This document shows, one piece after another, positions 1 through 8,159 of a stretch of 64,000 bases of DNA. Position 1 is the stretch's first letter, and each line of letters opens with the position of its first letter. Source of the DNA: Glycomyces paridis. Lineage in GTDB: Bacteria; Actinomycetota; Actinomycetes; Mycobacteriales; Micromonosporaceae. A model generated the notes under the pieces. The model had not been told where the DNA came from. It made no database searches and was given only the letters and a program-made list of their open reading frames with translations. A program made the position numbers and the translations under genes. The stretch lies in contig NZ_STGX01000016.1 in the NCBI RefSeq assembly GCF_004912155.1, positions 62,001 to 126,000 of the forward strand, in the 5' to 3' direction.

Positions 1-342
1 TGCGGCCATGACCGGCAGGGCCGGGTGGATGAGGGCGGCGAGGACGGCGACGGCCCCGGCGGTGACGAAGACGAGGACCACGGCGAGGAAGAGGATGGGC
101 CGCCAGTTCGCGGCGAAGTGGCGCCAGGAGGACTTGCGGGCGGCCGACCACAGCAGGGGCGGCAGGAGGATCGGCAGGAGGTGCTCGGGGTCGAGGTCGA
201 GGGTCGGCATCCCCGGGACCAGGGCGAGTGCGAGGCCGTAGAGGCAGATGAGGACGGGCGCGGGGACGCGCATCCACTCGGCGGCGGCGGTCAGGAGCAG
301 GCCGCCGACGGTGAGGGCGAACAGGATCGCCACCAGTTCCAT
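1..342 (-). CDS. CPA1-type Na+/H+ antiporter, N-terminal 114 residues (gene runs off the left edge)
   Basis: The reverse strand is open from an ATG at 342 to the window edge with no stop, so only the N-terminus is visible. The peptide begins MELVAILFALTVGGLLLTAA. It then shows alternating hydrophobic spans: residues 1-18, 27-45 ending in a VPGMP turn, 55-68 with a LLPILLPPLLWSAA segment, 83-100 and 101-114. A P-rich LP-x-LL-x-x-A-x-x-x-S segment after the third helix is typical of CPA1/NhaP-like exchangers, which swap cytoplasmic Na+ or K+ for external protons. The gene is divergent from the MFS exporter at 464 and shares a 121-bp intergenic region with it. The family call rests on the helix pattern and that motif only, because the catalytic region lies outside the window. 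Confidence 0.7.
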   Translation of the reverse strand, partial: MELVAILFALTVGGLLLTAAAEWMRVPAPVLICLYGLALALVPGMPTLDLDPEHLLPILLPPLLWSAARKSSWRHFAANWRPILFLAVVLVFVTAGAVAVLAALIHPALPVMAA

Positions 343-463
343 GCGTCCTCCGAACCCGCGGGGCGCGGTGCCGTGCCCGATGTCCGGGACAGCCTATGCG
401 CCGGAGGTGCGCTTCATGCGCGCTCGCCCACTGTTCGACTGTTTTGCCGCTAATGTTCCGCGT

Positions 464-2518
464 ATGACCACTGTCGACACCGCGCGCCCGGACGCGGCCG
501 AGCCCGCGCCCCCGGTCCTGAGCAAGTCGCGGCGCAACCTCGTGTTCGTGACGATCCTGCTGGGCATGCTCATGGCGGCGCTGGACCAGACGATCGTCTC
601 CACGGCGCTGCCGACGATCGTGGCCGACCTCGGCGGGGCCGGGCACATGGCCTGGGTCGTGACCTCGTACCTCCTGGCCGAGGCGATCGCCTCGGCGGTG
701 GTGGGCAAGTTCGGCGACATGTTCGGGCGCAAGGCGATCTTCCAGATCAGCGCGATCGTGTTCGTGGGCGGCTCGGCGCTGGCGGGCTTCAGCGACGACA
801 TGGTCTTCCTCATCGCGGCGCGGGCCGTCCAGGGCTTGGGCGCGGGCGGCCTCATGGTCACGGCGATGGCGCTCATCGCCGACGTGATCCCGCTGCGCGA
901 GCGCGGCAAGTACCAGGGCGCGATGGGCGCGGTGTTCGGCGTGACGACCGTGCTCGGGCCGACCCTGGGCGGGCTGTTCACCGACCACCTGTCGTGGCGG
1001 TGGTGCTTCTACGTCAACGTGCCGATCGCGGTGGTCATGATCGCGATGGCCGCGGCGTTCGTGCCGCGGGTGCGCTCGGCCTCGAAGCCGGTCATCGACT
1101 ACATGGGACTGGTGTTCGTCGCCATCGGCACCTCGCTGCTCATCCTGGCGCTGGAGTGGGGCGGCGACGAGTACGCGTGGGACTCGGCGACGATCCTGGG
1201 CATGTTCGCGGGCGCGGTGGTCGCGCTGGTGGTGTTCGTGCTCGTGGAGGTCCGGGCCGCGGAGCCGATCCTGCCCATGTGGCTGTTCAGGAACCCGGTG
1301 TTCACCGTCTGCTCGATCCTCAGCTTCATCGTCGGGTTCGCGATGCTCGGGGCGATGACGTTCCTGCCGACGTACCTCCAGTACGTGGACGGGGTCTCGG
1401 CGACGGTCTCGGGCTACCGGACGCTGCCGATGGTCGCGGGGATGCTCTTCACCTCGATCCTCTCGGGCGCGATGGTCAGCCGCACCGGCCGGTACAAGGC
1501 CTTCCCGATCCTGGGCACCGGCGTCATGGCGGTCGGCCTGTTCCTCATGTCCACGATGGGCGCCGACACGGGCTTCTGGCTCGAATCGCTGTACATGCTC
1601 ATCCTGGGCCTCGGTCTCGGCCTGGCGATGCAGGTGCTCACGATCGCCGTGCAGAACACCGTCCCGTACGCGCAGCTGGGCGCCGCGACCTCGGGGGTGA
1701 CGTTCTTCCGCACCGTCGGCTCGACGTTCGGCACCGCGATCTTCGGGACGCTCTTCAGCAACCAGCTGACGCCGCTGCTGGCGAGCGCGTACGCCGAATC
1801 GGGCGTGGACCCGGCGGCCGCGGCGAGCCCGGCGCAGCTGCACGAGCTGCCGGCCGCGCAGATCGCGCCGATCGTGCAGGCGTACACCGACGCCATCAAC
1901 TTCGTGTTCCTGTGGACGGTGCCCGTGGCCGTGCTCGGGTTCCTCGTGGCCTGGTTCCTCAAGGAGCGGCCGCTGCACGACGCGGCCCGCGGCAGGGCCT
2001 CCGACATGGGCGAGGGCTTCGGCGCGCCCGACCCCTCGCCTTCGGAGGACCGCTTGGCGCGCATGGTCGCCGACCTCATGCACCGCGAGCGCCGCACCGT
2101 CTACGCCGAGGTGTACCGCGCCGCCGCGACCGGCTCCCCGCTCGACCGGGCGAGCACGTGGGCGCTGCGGCAGGTCTACATGCGCCAGGTCTCGGGCCGG
2201 GAGGCGACCATGACGCTGATCGCCGAGGCCCACCGGCTTCCGCCGCAGGTGCTGCAACCGGTGTTCGTGCAGGTCGTACGGGAGGGCTACCTCTCGCTCG
2301 ACCAGGGGCACCTGAGCCTGACGCCGCGCGGGCGCGCCGAGTTCGACCGGTTCATCACCGCGTGGCGGCACTGGCTCGGACGGCACCTGGACGACTGGGA
2401 CTTCAGCACCCCCGAGGACCGGGCCGTGTTCGACCGCGCGGTGACCCGCCTCGCGCGCGACCTCGCCGACCAGGACTCGTTCGACGGGGAGCGCCCGCGC
2501 GCGGGGGCCGAGGCGTGA
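464..2518 (+). CDS. DHA2/EmrB-QacA family MFS drug exporter with a C-terminal winged-helix-like extension
   Basis: The 684-residue protein has D41-Q-T-I-V-S-T-A-L-P in helix 1 and motif A (GKFGDMFGRK, residues 81-90), both diagnostic of 14-helix proton-coupled multidrug antiporters of the inner membrane. Hydrophobic spans continue to about residue 510. The last 120 residues are soluble and look like a small helical or winged-helix domain: an acidic EDRLARMVADLM helix, then IAEAHRLPPQVLQPVFVQ, then a GYLSL-GHLSLTPRGR hairpin like a MarR/PadR wing. I start at ATG 464 rather than the longer upstream reading because TAATGT (451-456) lies seven bases before it, implying a leaderless mRNA, and the MTTVDTARPDA start is a normal cytoplasmic tail. 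Substrate unknown. Confidence 0.88.
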   Translation: MTTVDTARPDAAEPAPPVLSKSRRNLVFVTILLGMLMAALDQTIVSTALPTIVADLGGAGHMAWVVTSYLLAEAIASAVVGKFGDMFGRKAIFQISAIVFVGGSALAGFSDDMVFLIAARAVQGLGAGGLMVTAMALIADVIPLRERGKYQGAMGAVFGVTTVLGPTLGGLFTDHLSWRWCFYVNVPIAVVMIAMAAAFVPRVRSASKPVIDYMGLVFVAIGTSLLILALEWGGDEYAWDSATILGMFAGAVVALVVFVLVEVRAAEPILPMWLFRNPVFTVCSILSFIVGFAMLGAMTFLPTYLQYVDGVSATVSGYRTLPMVAGMLFTSILSGAMVSRTGRYKAFPILGTGVMAVGLFLMSTMGADTGFWLESLYMLILGLGLGLAMQVLTIAVQNTVPYAQLGAATSGVTFFRTVGSTFGTAIFGTLFSNQLTPLLASAYAESGVDPAAAASPAQLHELPAAQIAPIVQAYTDAINFVFLWTVPVAVLGFLVAWFLKERPLHDAARGRASDMGEGFGAPDPSPSEDRLARMVADLMHRERRTVYAEVYRAAATGSPLDRASTWALRQVYMRQVSGREATMTLIAEAHRLPPQVLQPVFVQVVREGYLSLDQGHLSLTPRGRAEFDRFITAWRHWLGRHLDDWDFSTPEDRAVFDRAVTRLARDLADQDSFDGERPRAGAEA

Positions 2519-2656
2519 GCGGCGCGGCGGGCGTCGTGGCGTACACCTCTCGGAGGGAACGCGCCCGCGACCCGCGGCGCACGACCGGACACGGTTGAAA
2601 GGGAACGGTCGGACCGACTCGGTTGATCCGACATCGACACAGTGGAGGCACGCACC

Positions 2657-3427
2657 TTGGCACGCATCGGCATCATCGGCGTCGGCGAGATCGGACGGGC
2701 GCTCGCCGAAGGGATCTGCACGCTGACCGACCCGGCGCCGGAGGTGCTCCTGTCGCCGCGGGGCGCCGCCGCCTCGGCGGCGCTGGCCGAGCGGTTCGCG
2801 AACGCGCGCGTGTGCGCCGACAACCAGGAGGTGGCCGACGGCGCGGAGGTGGTCGTGGTCGCCGTGCGCGGCCAGGACCACCGCGAAGCGCTCGCCGGGC
2901 TGCGGATCGCACCGGACAGGACGGTGGTCAACGTGATGTCGGGCGTGTCGAACGACGACCTGCGCCGCGCGCTGGGCACCGAGGCGGCGCTGGTGCGGGC
3001 CATCCCGCTGCCTTCGGTGCGCGAGCACCGCTGCGTCACGGTGACCTACCCGGCGAACCCGGTGGCGGAGGCGCTGTTCGACCGACTCGGCGGCGCGCAG
3101 CCGGTGGCCGACGAGGCGACCTTCGACGTGTGCTCGACCCTGTCGGGCACCATCACGACGCACTACGCGTTCCTCGCCGCGATCGCGGCCTGGGCCGTCG
3201 ACCAGGGGCTTCCGGCCGCCGCGGCCGACCGGGTCGTGCGCAACCTGTTCCAGGACGTCGGCCGGTCCCTCGGCGACGAGTCGCGCACGCTCGACCGCCT
3301 CGCCGCCGACCACGAGACCCCAGGCGGCAACAACGAGCGCATCCGCACGACGTGGTTCGACAAGGCCAACGCCGAGGCGCTGCGCGGCGCCCTCAACGGG
3401 CTCCTCACCGACCTGCGCAACCCGTGA
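2657..3427 (+). CDS. Divergent pyrroline-5-carboxylate-reductase-like NAD(P)-dependent protein
   Basis: The 256-residue protein opens with a Rossmann motif, RIGIIGVGEIGRALAEG, followed by acidic and alternating beta/alpha segments ending at about residue 160. A helical dimerisation domain follows. The usual ProC signature for substrate contact is replaced: the family's R-x-(M/L)-P-N-x-P is here RAIPLPSV, and the TPGGTT loop is TPGGNNERI. It is therefore better called ProC-like than a proven proline-synthesis enzyme. I chose the TTG at 2657 because a GGAGG at 2644-2648 sits eight bases upstream; the GTG at 2642 overlaps that site. The gene stands alone between the MFS gene and a terminator facing the convergent oxidoreductase. 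Confidence 0.72.
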   Translation: MARIGIIGVGEIGRALAEGICTLTDPAPEVLLSPRGAAASAALAERFANARVCADNQEVADGAEVVVVAVRGQDHREALAGLRIAPDRTVVNVMSGVSNDDLRRALGTEAALVRAIPLPSVREHRCVTVTYPANPVAEALFDRLGGAQPVADEATFDVCSTLSGTITTHYAFLAAIAAWAVDQGLPAAAADRVVRNLFQDVGRSLGDESRTLDRLAADHETPGGNNERIRTTWFDKANAEALRGALNGLLTDLRNP

Positions 3428-3600
3428 AGTCGGCGGGGGTCCCCTAGGGGCTGTCCACCGGCCCCTGACGGCCGCCGGTCGGTCCGTTCGCCCGCTCAAC
3501 TCGTCGTCGGCCCTTTGGATGCGACCCCGGCATTGGGACGGCGAACGGTCCTCACGTCGCGGGATCGCGACCGATCCGCGCCGACTCTTGACGCGAAGCT

Positions 3601-3627
3601 GCCCCGCCGGTCTCGGACCGGCGGGGC
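3601..3627. terminator. Bidirectional hairpin terminator between convergent genes
   Basis: Eleven perfect base pairs (GCCCCGCCGGT at 3601-3611 with ACCGGCGGGGC at 3617-3627) close a five-base loop CTCGG. It lies between the end of the ProC-like gene and the end of the leftward oxidoreductase. There is no long T run on either side, which is common for high-GC terminators. Confidence 0.8.
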
Positions 3628-3679
3628 CGCTTTGCGGAGCGCCGCGCGGCCCTCGCGGGCCCAACGGCGGGGGCGACGT

Positions 3680-4753
3680 TCAGGCGCGGGCGTACTGGAG
3701 CGGGACTTCCGTGGTCGCACCGAGTTCGCGGGCCGCCTGGTGCGGCCAGTACGGGTTGCGCAGCAGTTCGCGGCCGATCGCGACGGCGTCGGCCTCGCCG
3801 TCGGCGAGGATCTTCTCCGCCTGGCGGGCCTCGGTGATGAGCCCGACGGCGGCGGTCGGCAGGCCGGTCTCGCGGCGCACGCGGGCGGCGAACCGCACCT
3901 GGTAGCCGGGGCCGGTGGGGATGGCGGCGTTCGTGACCGAACCGCCGGTCGAGACGTCGAGCAGGTCGACGCCGTGGGCGCGCAGGAGCTCGGCGAGGCG
4001 GACGGTCTCGTCGGCGGTCCAGCCCTCCGGCTCGATCCAGTCGGTGGCCGAGACGCGGAACAGGACCGGGACGCGCTCGCCGACGGCCTCGCGGACGGCG
4101 TCCACGACCTCCAGGGCCAGGCGGGTGCGGCCCTCGAACGAGCCGCCGTACTCGTCCTCGCGGCGGTTGGAGACCGGCGAGAGGAACTCGTGGAGGAGGT
4201 AGCCGTGGGCGCCGTGGACCTCGACGACCTCGTACCCGGCGGCGAGGGCGCGGCGGGCGGCCGCGGCGAAGTCGGCGACGACGCCGCGGACCTCGTCGGC
4301 GGTCAGCTCGTGCGGGACCTTGTAGTCGCCGCTGAACGGGACCGGGCTCGGCGCCACCGGCGTCCAGGGCTCGACCGTGTCGGGGGCGGGGCCGTCGAGC
4401 GCGTAGTCGTCGCGGGCCTTGCGGCCCGCGTGGGCGATCTGGATGCCCGGGACCGTGCCGTGCGCGCGCATGAACGCGGTGAGGCGCCGGTGGCCCTCGA
4501 CCTGCGCGTCGTTCCAGATGCCGAGGTCGGCGGGGCTGATACGGCCCTCGGCGGTGATCGCCGTGGCCTCCACGAGGATCAGACCGGCGCCGCCCACGGC
4601 GCGGGAGCCGTAGTGCTGGACGTGCCAGTCGTTGGGCACCCCGGTCCCGGGACCGGCGACCTCGGCCGAGTACTGGCACATCGGGGCCATCCAGACGCGG
4701 TTGGGAATGGTGGTCCCCCGCAGCGTGAGCGGGTTGAACAGGTTGCTGGTCAC
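3680..4753 (-). CDS. Old yellow enzyme, YqjM-type NADH:flavin oxidoreductase
   Basis: The 357-residue cytoplasmic FMN enzyme reduces activated C=C bonds of enones and similar electrophiles with NAD(P)H. The sequence has WMAPMCQYSA with the redox-tuning Cys at residue 26, the same number as in YqjM. It also has a QHYGSRAVGGAGLILVEATA strand, QIAHAGRKA for FMN/substrate contact, HGAHGYLLHEFLSP with the two ligand-binding histidines, NRREDEYGGSFEGR, and a C-terminal AVAIGRELLRNPYWP phosphate site. The GTG at 4753 has GAAGGA a few bases upstream and gives the family's usual length; a longer reading to 4873 would lie beyond the predicted promoter. The gene is divergent from a MarR regulator, and their shared operator suggests control by electrophiles or drugs. 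The mRNA leader has a 7-bp hairpin at 4795-4813. Confidence 0.92.
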   Translation of the reverse strand: MTSNLFNPLTLRGTTIPNRVWMAPMCQYSAEVAGPGTGVPNDWHVQHYGSRAVGGAGLILVEATAITAEGRISPADLGIWNDAQVEGHRRLTAFMRAHGTVPGIQIAHAGRKARDDYALDGPAPDTVEPWTPVAPSPVPFSGDYKVPHELTADEVRGVVADFAAAARRALAAGYEVVEVHGAHGYLLHEFLSPVSNRREDEYGGSFEGRTRLALEVVDAVREAVGERVPVLFRVSATDWIEPEGWTADETVRLAELLRAHGVDLLDVSTGGSVTNAAIPTGPGYQVRFAARVRRETGLPTAAVGLITEARQAEKILADGEADAVAIGRELLRNPYWPHQAARELGATTEVPLQYARA

Positions 4754-4869
4754 AGGGCTTCCTTCGTGGTCGCGTCGCGGGGCGGTGGCGGTCAGGGGCC
4801 GCCGGGCGGCCCCAAGGCTACGTCGCGGACCGGCGTCCTGCGGCGGGTCTGGGGCCGTCGCCACGATCG

Positions 4870-4938
4870 ACAATACTTGCAGACGCGGGTTGATTGCAAG
4901 AGCGGGTTATTGTCGTGTTCGGCATATCGCTGTACAGT
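4870..4938. promoter_or_regulatory. Divergent promoters of the oxidoreductase and marR-type gene with an inverted-repeat operator
   Basis: Leftward promoter on the minus strand: TTGCAA (4899-4894), 18-bp spacer, TATTGT (4875-4870). Rightward: TTGTCG (4910-4915), 17-bp spacer, TACAGT (4933-4938). The inverted repeat CTTGCA (4876-4881) / TGCAAG (4895-4900) exactly spans the leftward spacer and -35 box. A bound MarR dimer would therefore block the oxidoreductase promoter and sit just upstream of its own. Binding is inferred from position and symmetry. Confidence 0.72.
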
Positions 4939-4966
4939 GGTCCGGACCGCCGAGAGAAGGAGCGCC

Positions 4967-5416
4967 GTGACCACCGCCCCGGAGACCGCCACCGCCCTCG
5001 CGCAGCGCTGGTGCGCCCTGTCGGTGCTGCACGAGCGCATCGCCGACCGCGTCGAACGCCGCCTCGAGGCCGAGCACGACCTCAGCGTCCGCGAGTACTC
5101 CCTGCTCACCGTCCTGGGGCGCCAGGAGGACGGCCGCCACATGCAGATGCGCGAAGTGGCCGACGCGATCGTCCTCAGCCAGAGCGCCACCACGCGCCTG
5201 GTCACGCGCCTCGAAGACCGCGGCCTGCTGGCCCGCACCATCTGCAAGAGCGACCGCCGCGGCATCTACACCGACGTGACCGAGGCCGGCCACCGGCTCT
5301 TCGCCGAGGCCACCCCCACCCACGACCGGGCCCTCCACGAGGCCCTCGACGAGGCCCGCGCACTCCCCGAGTTCCGACCCCTGGTCGAGGCGCTCGAAAG
5401 CATCGGCGACCGCTGA
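4967..5416 (+). CDS. MarR-family winged-helix transcriptional regulator
   Basis: The 149-residue protein has the MarR plan: an N-terminal dimer helix, LSVREYSLLTVLG (helices 2-3), MREVADAIVLSQSATTRLVTRLEDRGLL as the recognition helix-turn-helix, an ICKSDRRGIYTDVTEAGH wing with the characteristic D-R-R-G, and a C-terminal dimer helix. The GTG at 4967 has a GAGAAGGAG ribosome site six bases upstream; the long open frame upstream is a shadow of the oxidoreductase. Most MarR proteins are ligand- or thiol-responsive repressors of the gene next door. There is no Cys near the N-terminal ligand pocket of the OhrR kind, so small-ligand sensing is more likely than peroxide sensing. Confidence 0.9.
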   Translation: MTTAPETATALAQRWCALSVLHERIADRVERRLEAEHDLSVREYSLLTVLGRQEDGRHMQMREVADAIVLSQSATTRLVTRLEDRGLLARTICKSDRRGIYTDVTEAGHRLFAEATPTHDRALHEALDEARALPEFRPLVEALESIGDR

Positions 5417-5441
5417 GCCGCGGCCCGGGTACTGTGCCCGG

Positions 5442-5930
5442 ATGCGGCGAATCCTCATCACGGGCGTCTCGGGCGTCGGCAAGTCGACCGTGCTCGCGGC
5501 CCTGTCCGCCCGCGGCCTGCGCGCCGTCGACACCGACTACGGCGGCTACTGCTCCCCCGATCCGGCGGCCCCGCCGCCGAAGCCGACCGCCGAGCCGGGC
5601 TGGGTCTGGTACGAGGCGCGCATCAGGGCGCTCTTGGACGAGGAGACCGGAGACGCGCTCTTCGTCGGCGGCTGCGTGCCGAACCAGGGCCGCTTCTACC
5701 CCGAATTCGACCGCGTCGTGCTCCTCACCGCGCCCCCGGCGACGGTGCGGCGCAGACTCGCCGAACGCCCCGGGAACGACTACGGGAAGCGGCCGGGGGA
5801 ACTGGAGCGGGCGCTGGCCGATCAGGCGGAGGTCGAGCCGCTGCTGCGCGCGGGTGCGACCGCTGTCGTGGACACCGATGCGCCCCTTGCGGACGTGGTC
5901 GACGCGATCGTCGCCCACGCGTTCGGCTGA
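5442..5930 (+). CDS. P-loop nucleotide kinase-like protein (AAA_18/shikimate-kinase-like fold)
   Basis: The 162-residue protein begins with a Walker A loop, ILITGVSGVGKST (residues 4-16). A DTDYGG acceptor-like segment follows at about residue 29, then a hydrophobic Walker-B-like strand ending LFVGGC, and an ERPGNDYGKRPGEL lid region. These features suit a small ATP-dependent kinase of unknown substrate in the cytoplasm. The start ATG is preceded at exactly six bases by TACTGT (5430-5435), so the message is probably leaderless and made from its own promoter despite the 25-bp distance to the MarR gene. Related actinobacterial proteins are generally annotated only as AAA family. Confidence 0.75.
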   Translation: MRRILITGVSGVGKSTVLAALSARGLRAVDTDYGGYCSPDPAAPPPKPTAEPGWVWYEARIRALLDEETGDALFVGGCVPNQGRFYPEFDRVVLLTAPPATVRRRLAERPGNDYGKRPGELERALADQAEVEPLLRAGATAVVDTDAPLADVVDAIVAHAFG

Positions 5931-5934
5931 GCGG

Positions 5935-6237
5935 TCAGGACTTCCAGAACTTGGCGGCCTCGCGGGCGAGCGCGTCGCGCTGAGCGCGGTTGAACTGCTT
6001 CGAATAGGAGTGGTTGACGTGCAGGCCGGGGGGCTCGGAGTCGACGCGGTGGGCGTTGCCGAGCCACACGACCGGGTGGCCGTCCTCGGTGATCCACAGC
6101 TCGACGATGCGGCTGCCGGGGGTGATCGTCAATCTGATGTGGAAACCGGCGAATTCGATGTCGTCGCTGCGAATCCAGCCGACGACGGCGGGGTCGGGAT
6201 AGCCGCCGGGCAACGGGGGTGTGTCCGAACCGCTCAT
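5935..6237 (-). CDS. Hypothetical protein, about 100 residues
   Basis: I do not recognise the family. The protein is soluble and beta-rich, with VGWIRSDDIEFAGFHIRLTI, SRIVELWITEDGHPVVWLGN and a basic C-terminus ending KFWKS. I prefer ATG 6237 (MSGSDTPPLP) with GAGG five bases upstream; an in-frame GTG at 6315 would add 26 residues but has neither a ribosome site nor a -10 box at the leaderless distance. It converges on the kinase gene with four bases between stops and is the last complete host gene before the prophage. Confidence 0.55.
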   Translation of the reverse strand: MSGSDTPPLPGGYPDPAVVGWIRSDDIEFAGFHIRLTITPGSRIVELWITEDGHPVVWLGNAHRVDSEPPGLHVNHSYSKQFNRAQRDALAREAAKFWKS

Positions 6238-6479
6238 CGCCGCCTCGTCTCCGGTCCTGCCGTGCCATGCATAGATGACATTCCGGTCTCCATCATCGCA
6301 GAACACGGTATGCACGCAACTGCCGCACCGAGTGACACCGCGTCTGCAATGACCAGGATAGTAGGCGGAACCGGCGAGCCGGTCACCGGACAGCGCGTCC
6401 GGAATGGGCTTGCCGTGACCGGCGACCGCCGCCGCCCGCCCGCGCAGCGGGCGCCCCGGAGGGCCGGGATACTGGGCCG

Positions 6480-6587
6480 ATGAAGCTCAGCCGCCCCGTA
6501 TCGGTGTTCCTGCTCGCGTTCGGCGTGTGGTCGTGGTTCGTGTGGATCACGTTCGGTGCAGCTAGGGTCCGTATCATCTGGAGATGA
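6480..6587 (+). pseudogene. 5' half of an SCO4848-family membrane-protein gene, cut by prophage insertion
   Basis: MKLSRPVSVFLLAFGVWSWF followed by VWITF matches the start of the SCO4848 family of small actinobacterial membrane proteins. At 6555 the sequence departs into phage DNA and the frame continues GAARVRIIWR to a TGA at 6585-6587. The missing part is intact at 48846-49018, and the two halves join without a lost or gained base into 82 codons. GATACT at 6468-6473 lies six bases before the ATG, so the host mRNA is probably leaderless. The chimeric frame's stop overlaps the integrase ATG as ATGA. Confidence 0.9.
6545..6555. other. attL core, left copy of the 11-bp attachment repeat
   Basis: GATCACGTTCG. 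Host sequence lies to its left (GGTTCGTGTG) and phage sequence to its right (GTGCAGCTAGGGT). The right-hand CAGCTAG is one arm of the attP dyad whose other arm, CTAGCTG, precedes attR. Confidence 0.92.
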
Positions 6588-8116
6588 TCGAACTTCACGG
6601 ATTGGACGCCGGCGGCTACACCCGCGCGTCCAAGGACATCGCGGTCGGCACCGACCTTGAGGGCATGTCCGTAGAGGGCCAAGCAGACGACATCACCGAG
6701 GCCGCCGATGAGCTCGGCGTCAACCTCGTCGAGATCTACGACGACAACAACCTCCCCGGGTCGAAGTTCGCGACGAAGGAGCGCAAGGACTGGGGGCGAC
6801 TCCTCGCGGACATCAAGTCGGGCCGGATCAAGGTCCTCATCGTCTGGGAGCTGTCCCGCGGGTCCCGGAAGTACTCCGAATGGGGAACCTTCCTCGACCT
6901 CATCGAAGAGTACGACGTGCCGGTGCACTGCATTACCCACGAGCGAACCTACAACCCGCGCAACCACAAGGACATGGAGATCCTCCAGCTCGAAGGGGTC
7001 AAGTCCCATACGGAGTCGAACATGATCTCCGCCAGGGTCCGCAGGGGGCACGCGAAGGCGCGCAAGAAGGGCCGCCCGCACGGCACGCCGCGGTTCGGCT
7101 GGCAGCGCATCTATGACGAGAAGTCGGGGAAGATGGTCTCGCAGGTCCCCCACCCGGGCGAACGTCCCTATGTAGAGGAGGCGTTCGCGTTCGTCCTGGG
7201 CGGCGGGTCGATGGTCGAGGGCGCGCGGGACTGGGCAGAACGGAACGCCCTCTCCGGGGACGACTCCCGCTACGTCCCCCTGACCCGGGGCGGGAAGCGC
7301 TGGACGTACGAGGTGTACCGGTCGATGCTTCTCTCCCCGGTCCACATGGGCAAGTTCGTGGATCCCAAGACCGGCGAGATGATGTCCGGGAACTGGGAGG
7401 GGTTCATCTCCGAAGACGTGTGGTGGCGGGTCAACAACATCATCCGCGCCGGACAGAAGCCTGTGGGGTCTCGCCCGGCGGGGGCAAAGTACCTGATGAC
7501 GTTCATCGCCCGCTGCGACTGGTGCAAGTGCTACATGGCGTCGGGGGGAAAGCGGGGTGTCCCGATGCTGGTCTGCTCGGGCCGTGGCGACGACCGGGCT
7601 ATCCAGTCCACCGCAAAACACTTGTCGATCCGCATGGACTGGGTCGACAAGGCCGTGAAGCGTGCGCTGGTGAAGCGGCTACGCGACCGCGACTTCATCA
7701 AGGCACTGGCGGCGAGGGACACCGAGGGCGCCCGCGAGGCGCGCGCTGAGGCGGCGCGGCTGCGCGCCGAACTCGATGCCATGTTCGAGGACGTCAAGGC
7801 CCGCCGGGGTCCGATCACCGCGGCGCAGTATGGGGAGATCGCCGCCGCCTGGGAACCCGACATCGAGGCGCTGCTCAAGAAGTCCACTCAGGGCCTTGAT
7901 GCGGGGTCGGCACTGGCACTGGAGCTGCTGCGGATGGCCGAGGAGGCCGGCGTGGAGGGCGACGAGTTGGACGAGCTCCTTCTGGAAGCGGTCGAGGACA
8001 TGCCGCTCGGAGGCCAGCGCGCGCTGGTGAAACTATTCGTTCCCGATGTCCGCATTGGCCGTGCGAAGCGCCGTGGCGGGAAGGGGCTGGACCCTGACCG
8101 GATCATCATCGGGTAG
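6584..8116 (+). CDS. int: Large serine recombinase (phage integrase)
   Basis: This 510-residue integrase joins attP and attB through a 5'-phosphoserine intermediate and acts without host factors. Residues 10-150 are the resolvase fold: GYTRASKD with catalytic Ser16, then SVEGQADDI and KVLIVWELSRGSR with the active-site Arg residues. Residues 155-290 are the recombinase domain (ARVRRGHAKARKKGRPHGTPRFGW and a PVHMGKFVDP segment). A zinc ribbon, CDWCKC plus a later VCSG, sits at about residues 310-335. A long charged coiled coil spans 370-430, followed by the C-terminal arm. The gene starts 28 bp inside attL. The ATG overlaps the stop of the chimeric host frame, and GGAG abuts it, which suggests translational coupling. 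No separate directionality factor can be named with confidence. Confidence 0.95.
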   Translation: MIELHGLDAGGYTRASKDIAVGTDLEGMSVEGQADDITEAADELGVNLVEIYDDNNLPGSKFATKERKDWGRLLADIKSGRIKVLIVWELSRGSRKYSEWGTFLDLIEEYDVPVHCITHERTYNPRNHKDMEILQLEGVKSHTESNMISARVRRGHAKARKKGRPHGTPRFGWQRIYDEKSGKMVSQVPHPGERPYVEEAFAFVLGGGSMVEGARDWAERNALSGDDSRYVPLTRGGKRWTYEVYRSMLLSPVHMGKFVDPKTGEMMSGNWEGFISEDVWWRVNNIIRAGQKPVGSRPAGAKYLMTFIARCDWCKCYMASGGKRGVPMLVCSGRGDDRAIQSTAKHLSIRMDWVDKAVKRALVKRLRDRDFIKALAARDTEGAREARAEAARLRAELDAMFEDVKARRGPITAAQYGEIAAAWEPDIEALLKKSTQGLDAGSALALELLRMAEEAGVEGDELDELLLEAVEDMPLGGQRALVKLFVPDVRIGRAKRRGGKGLDPDRIIIG

Positions 8117-8119
8117 ACG

Positions 8120-8152
8120 ACGGCCCCGCTCCCCCACCGGGAGCGGGGCCGT
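8120..8152. terminator. Strong hairpin terminator after the integrase
   Basis: A perfect 14-bp stem (ACGGCCCCGCTCCC at 8120-8133, GGGAGCGGGGCCGT at 8139-8152) closes the loop CCACC. It ends the integrase message and also stops leftward transcription from the next gene, which converges here. Confidence 0.88.
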
Positions 8153-8159
8153 TCTGGTG

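Noticed and set aside
2287-3039. Antisense frame over the MFS/ProC-like junction
   Set aside because: Ser/Arg-rich shadow reading of two supported genes; no start signal.
4754-4863. FMN riboswitch in the oxidoreductase leader
   Set aside because: The 110-nt leader has one 7-bp hairpin only; the conserved FMN aptamer sequences are absent.
6316-6479. tRNA gene at the prophage boundary as integration target
   Set aside because: No cloverleaf or CCA-like end is present near either border; the target is a protein-coding gene whose halves rejoin in frame.
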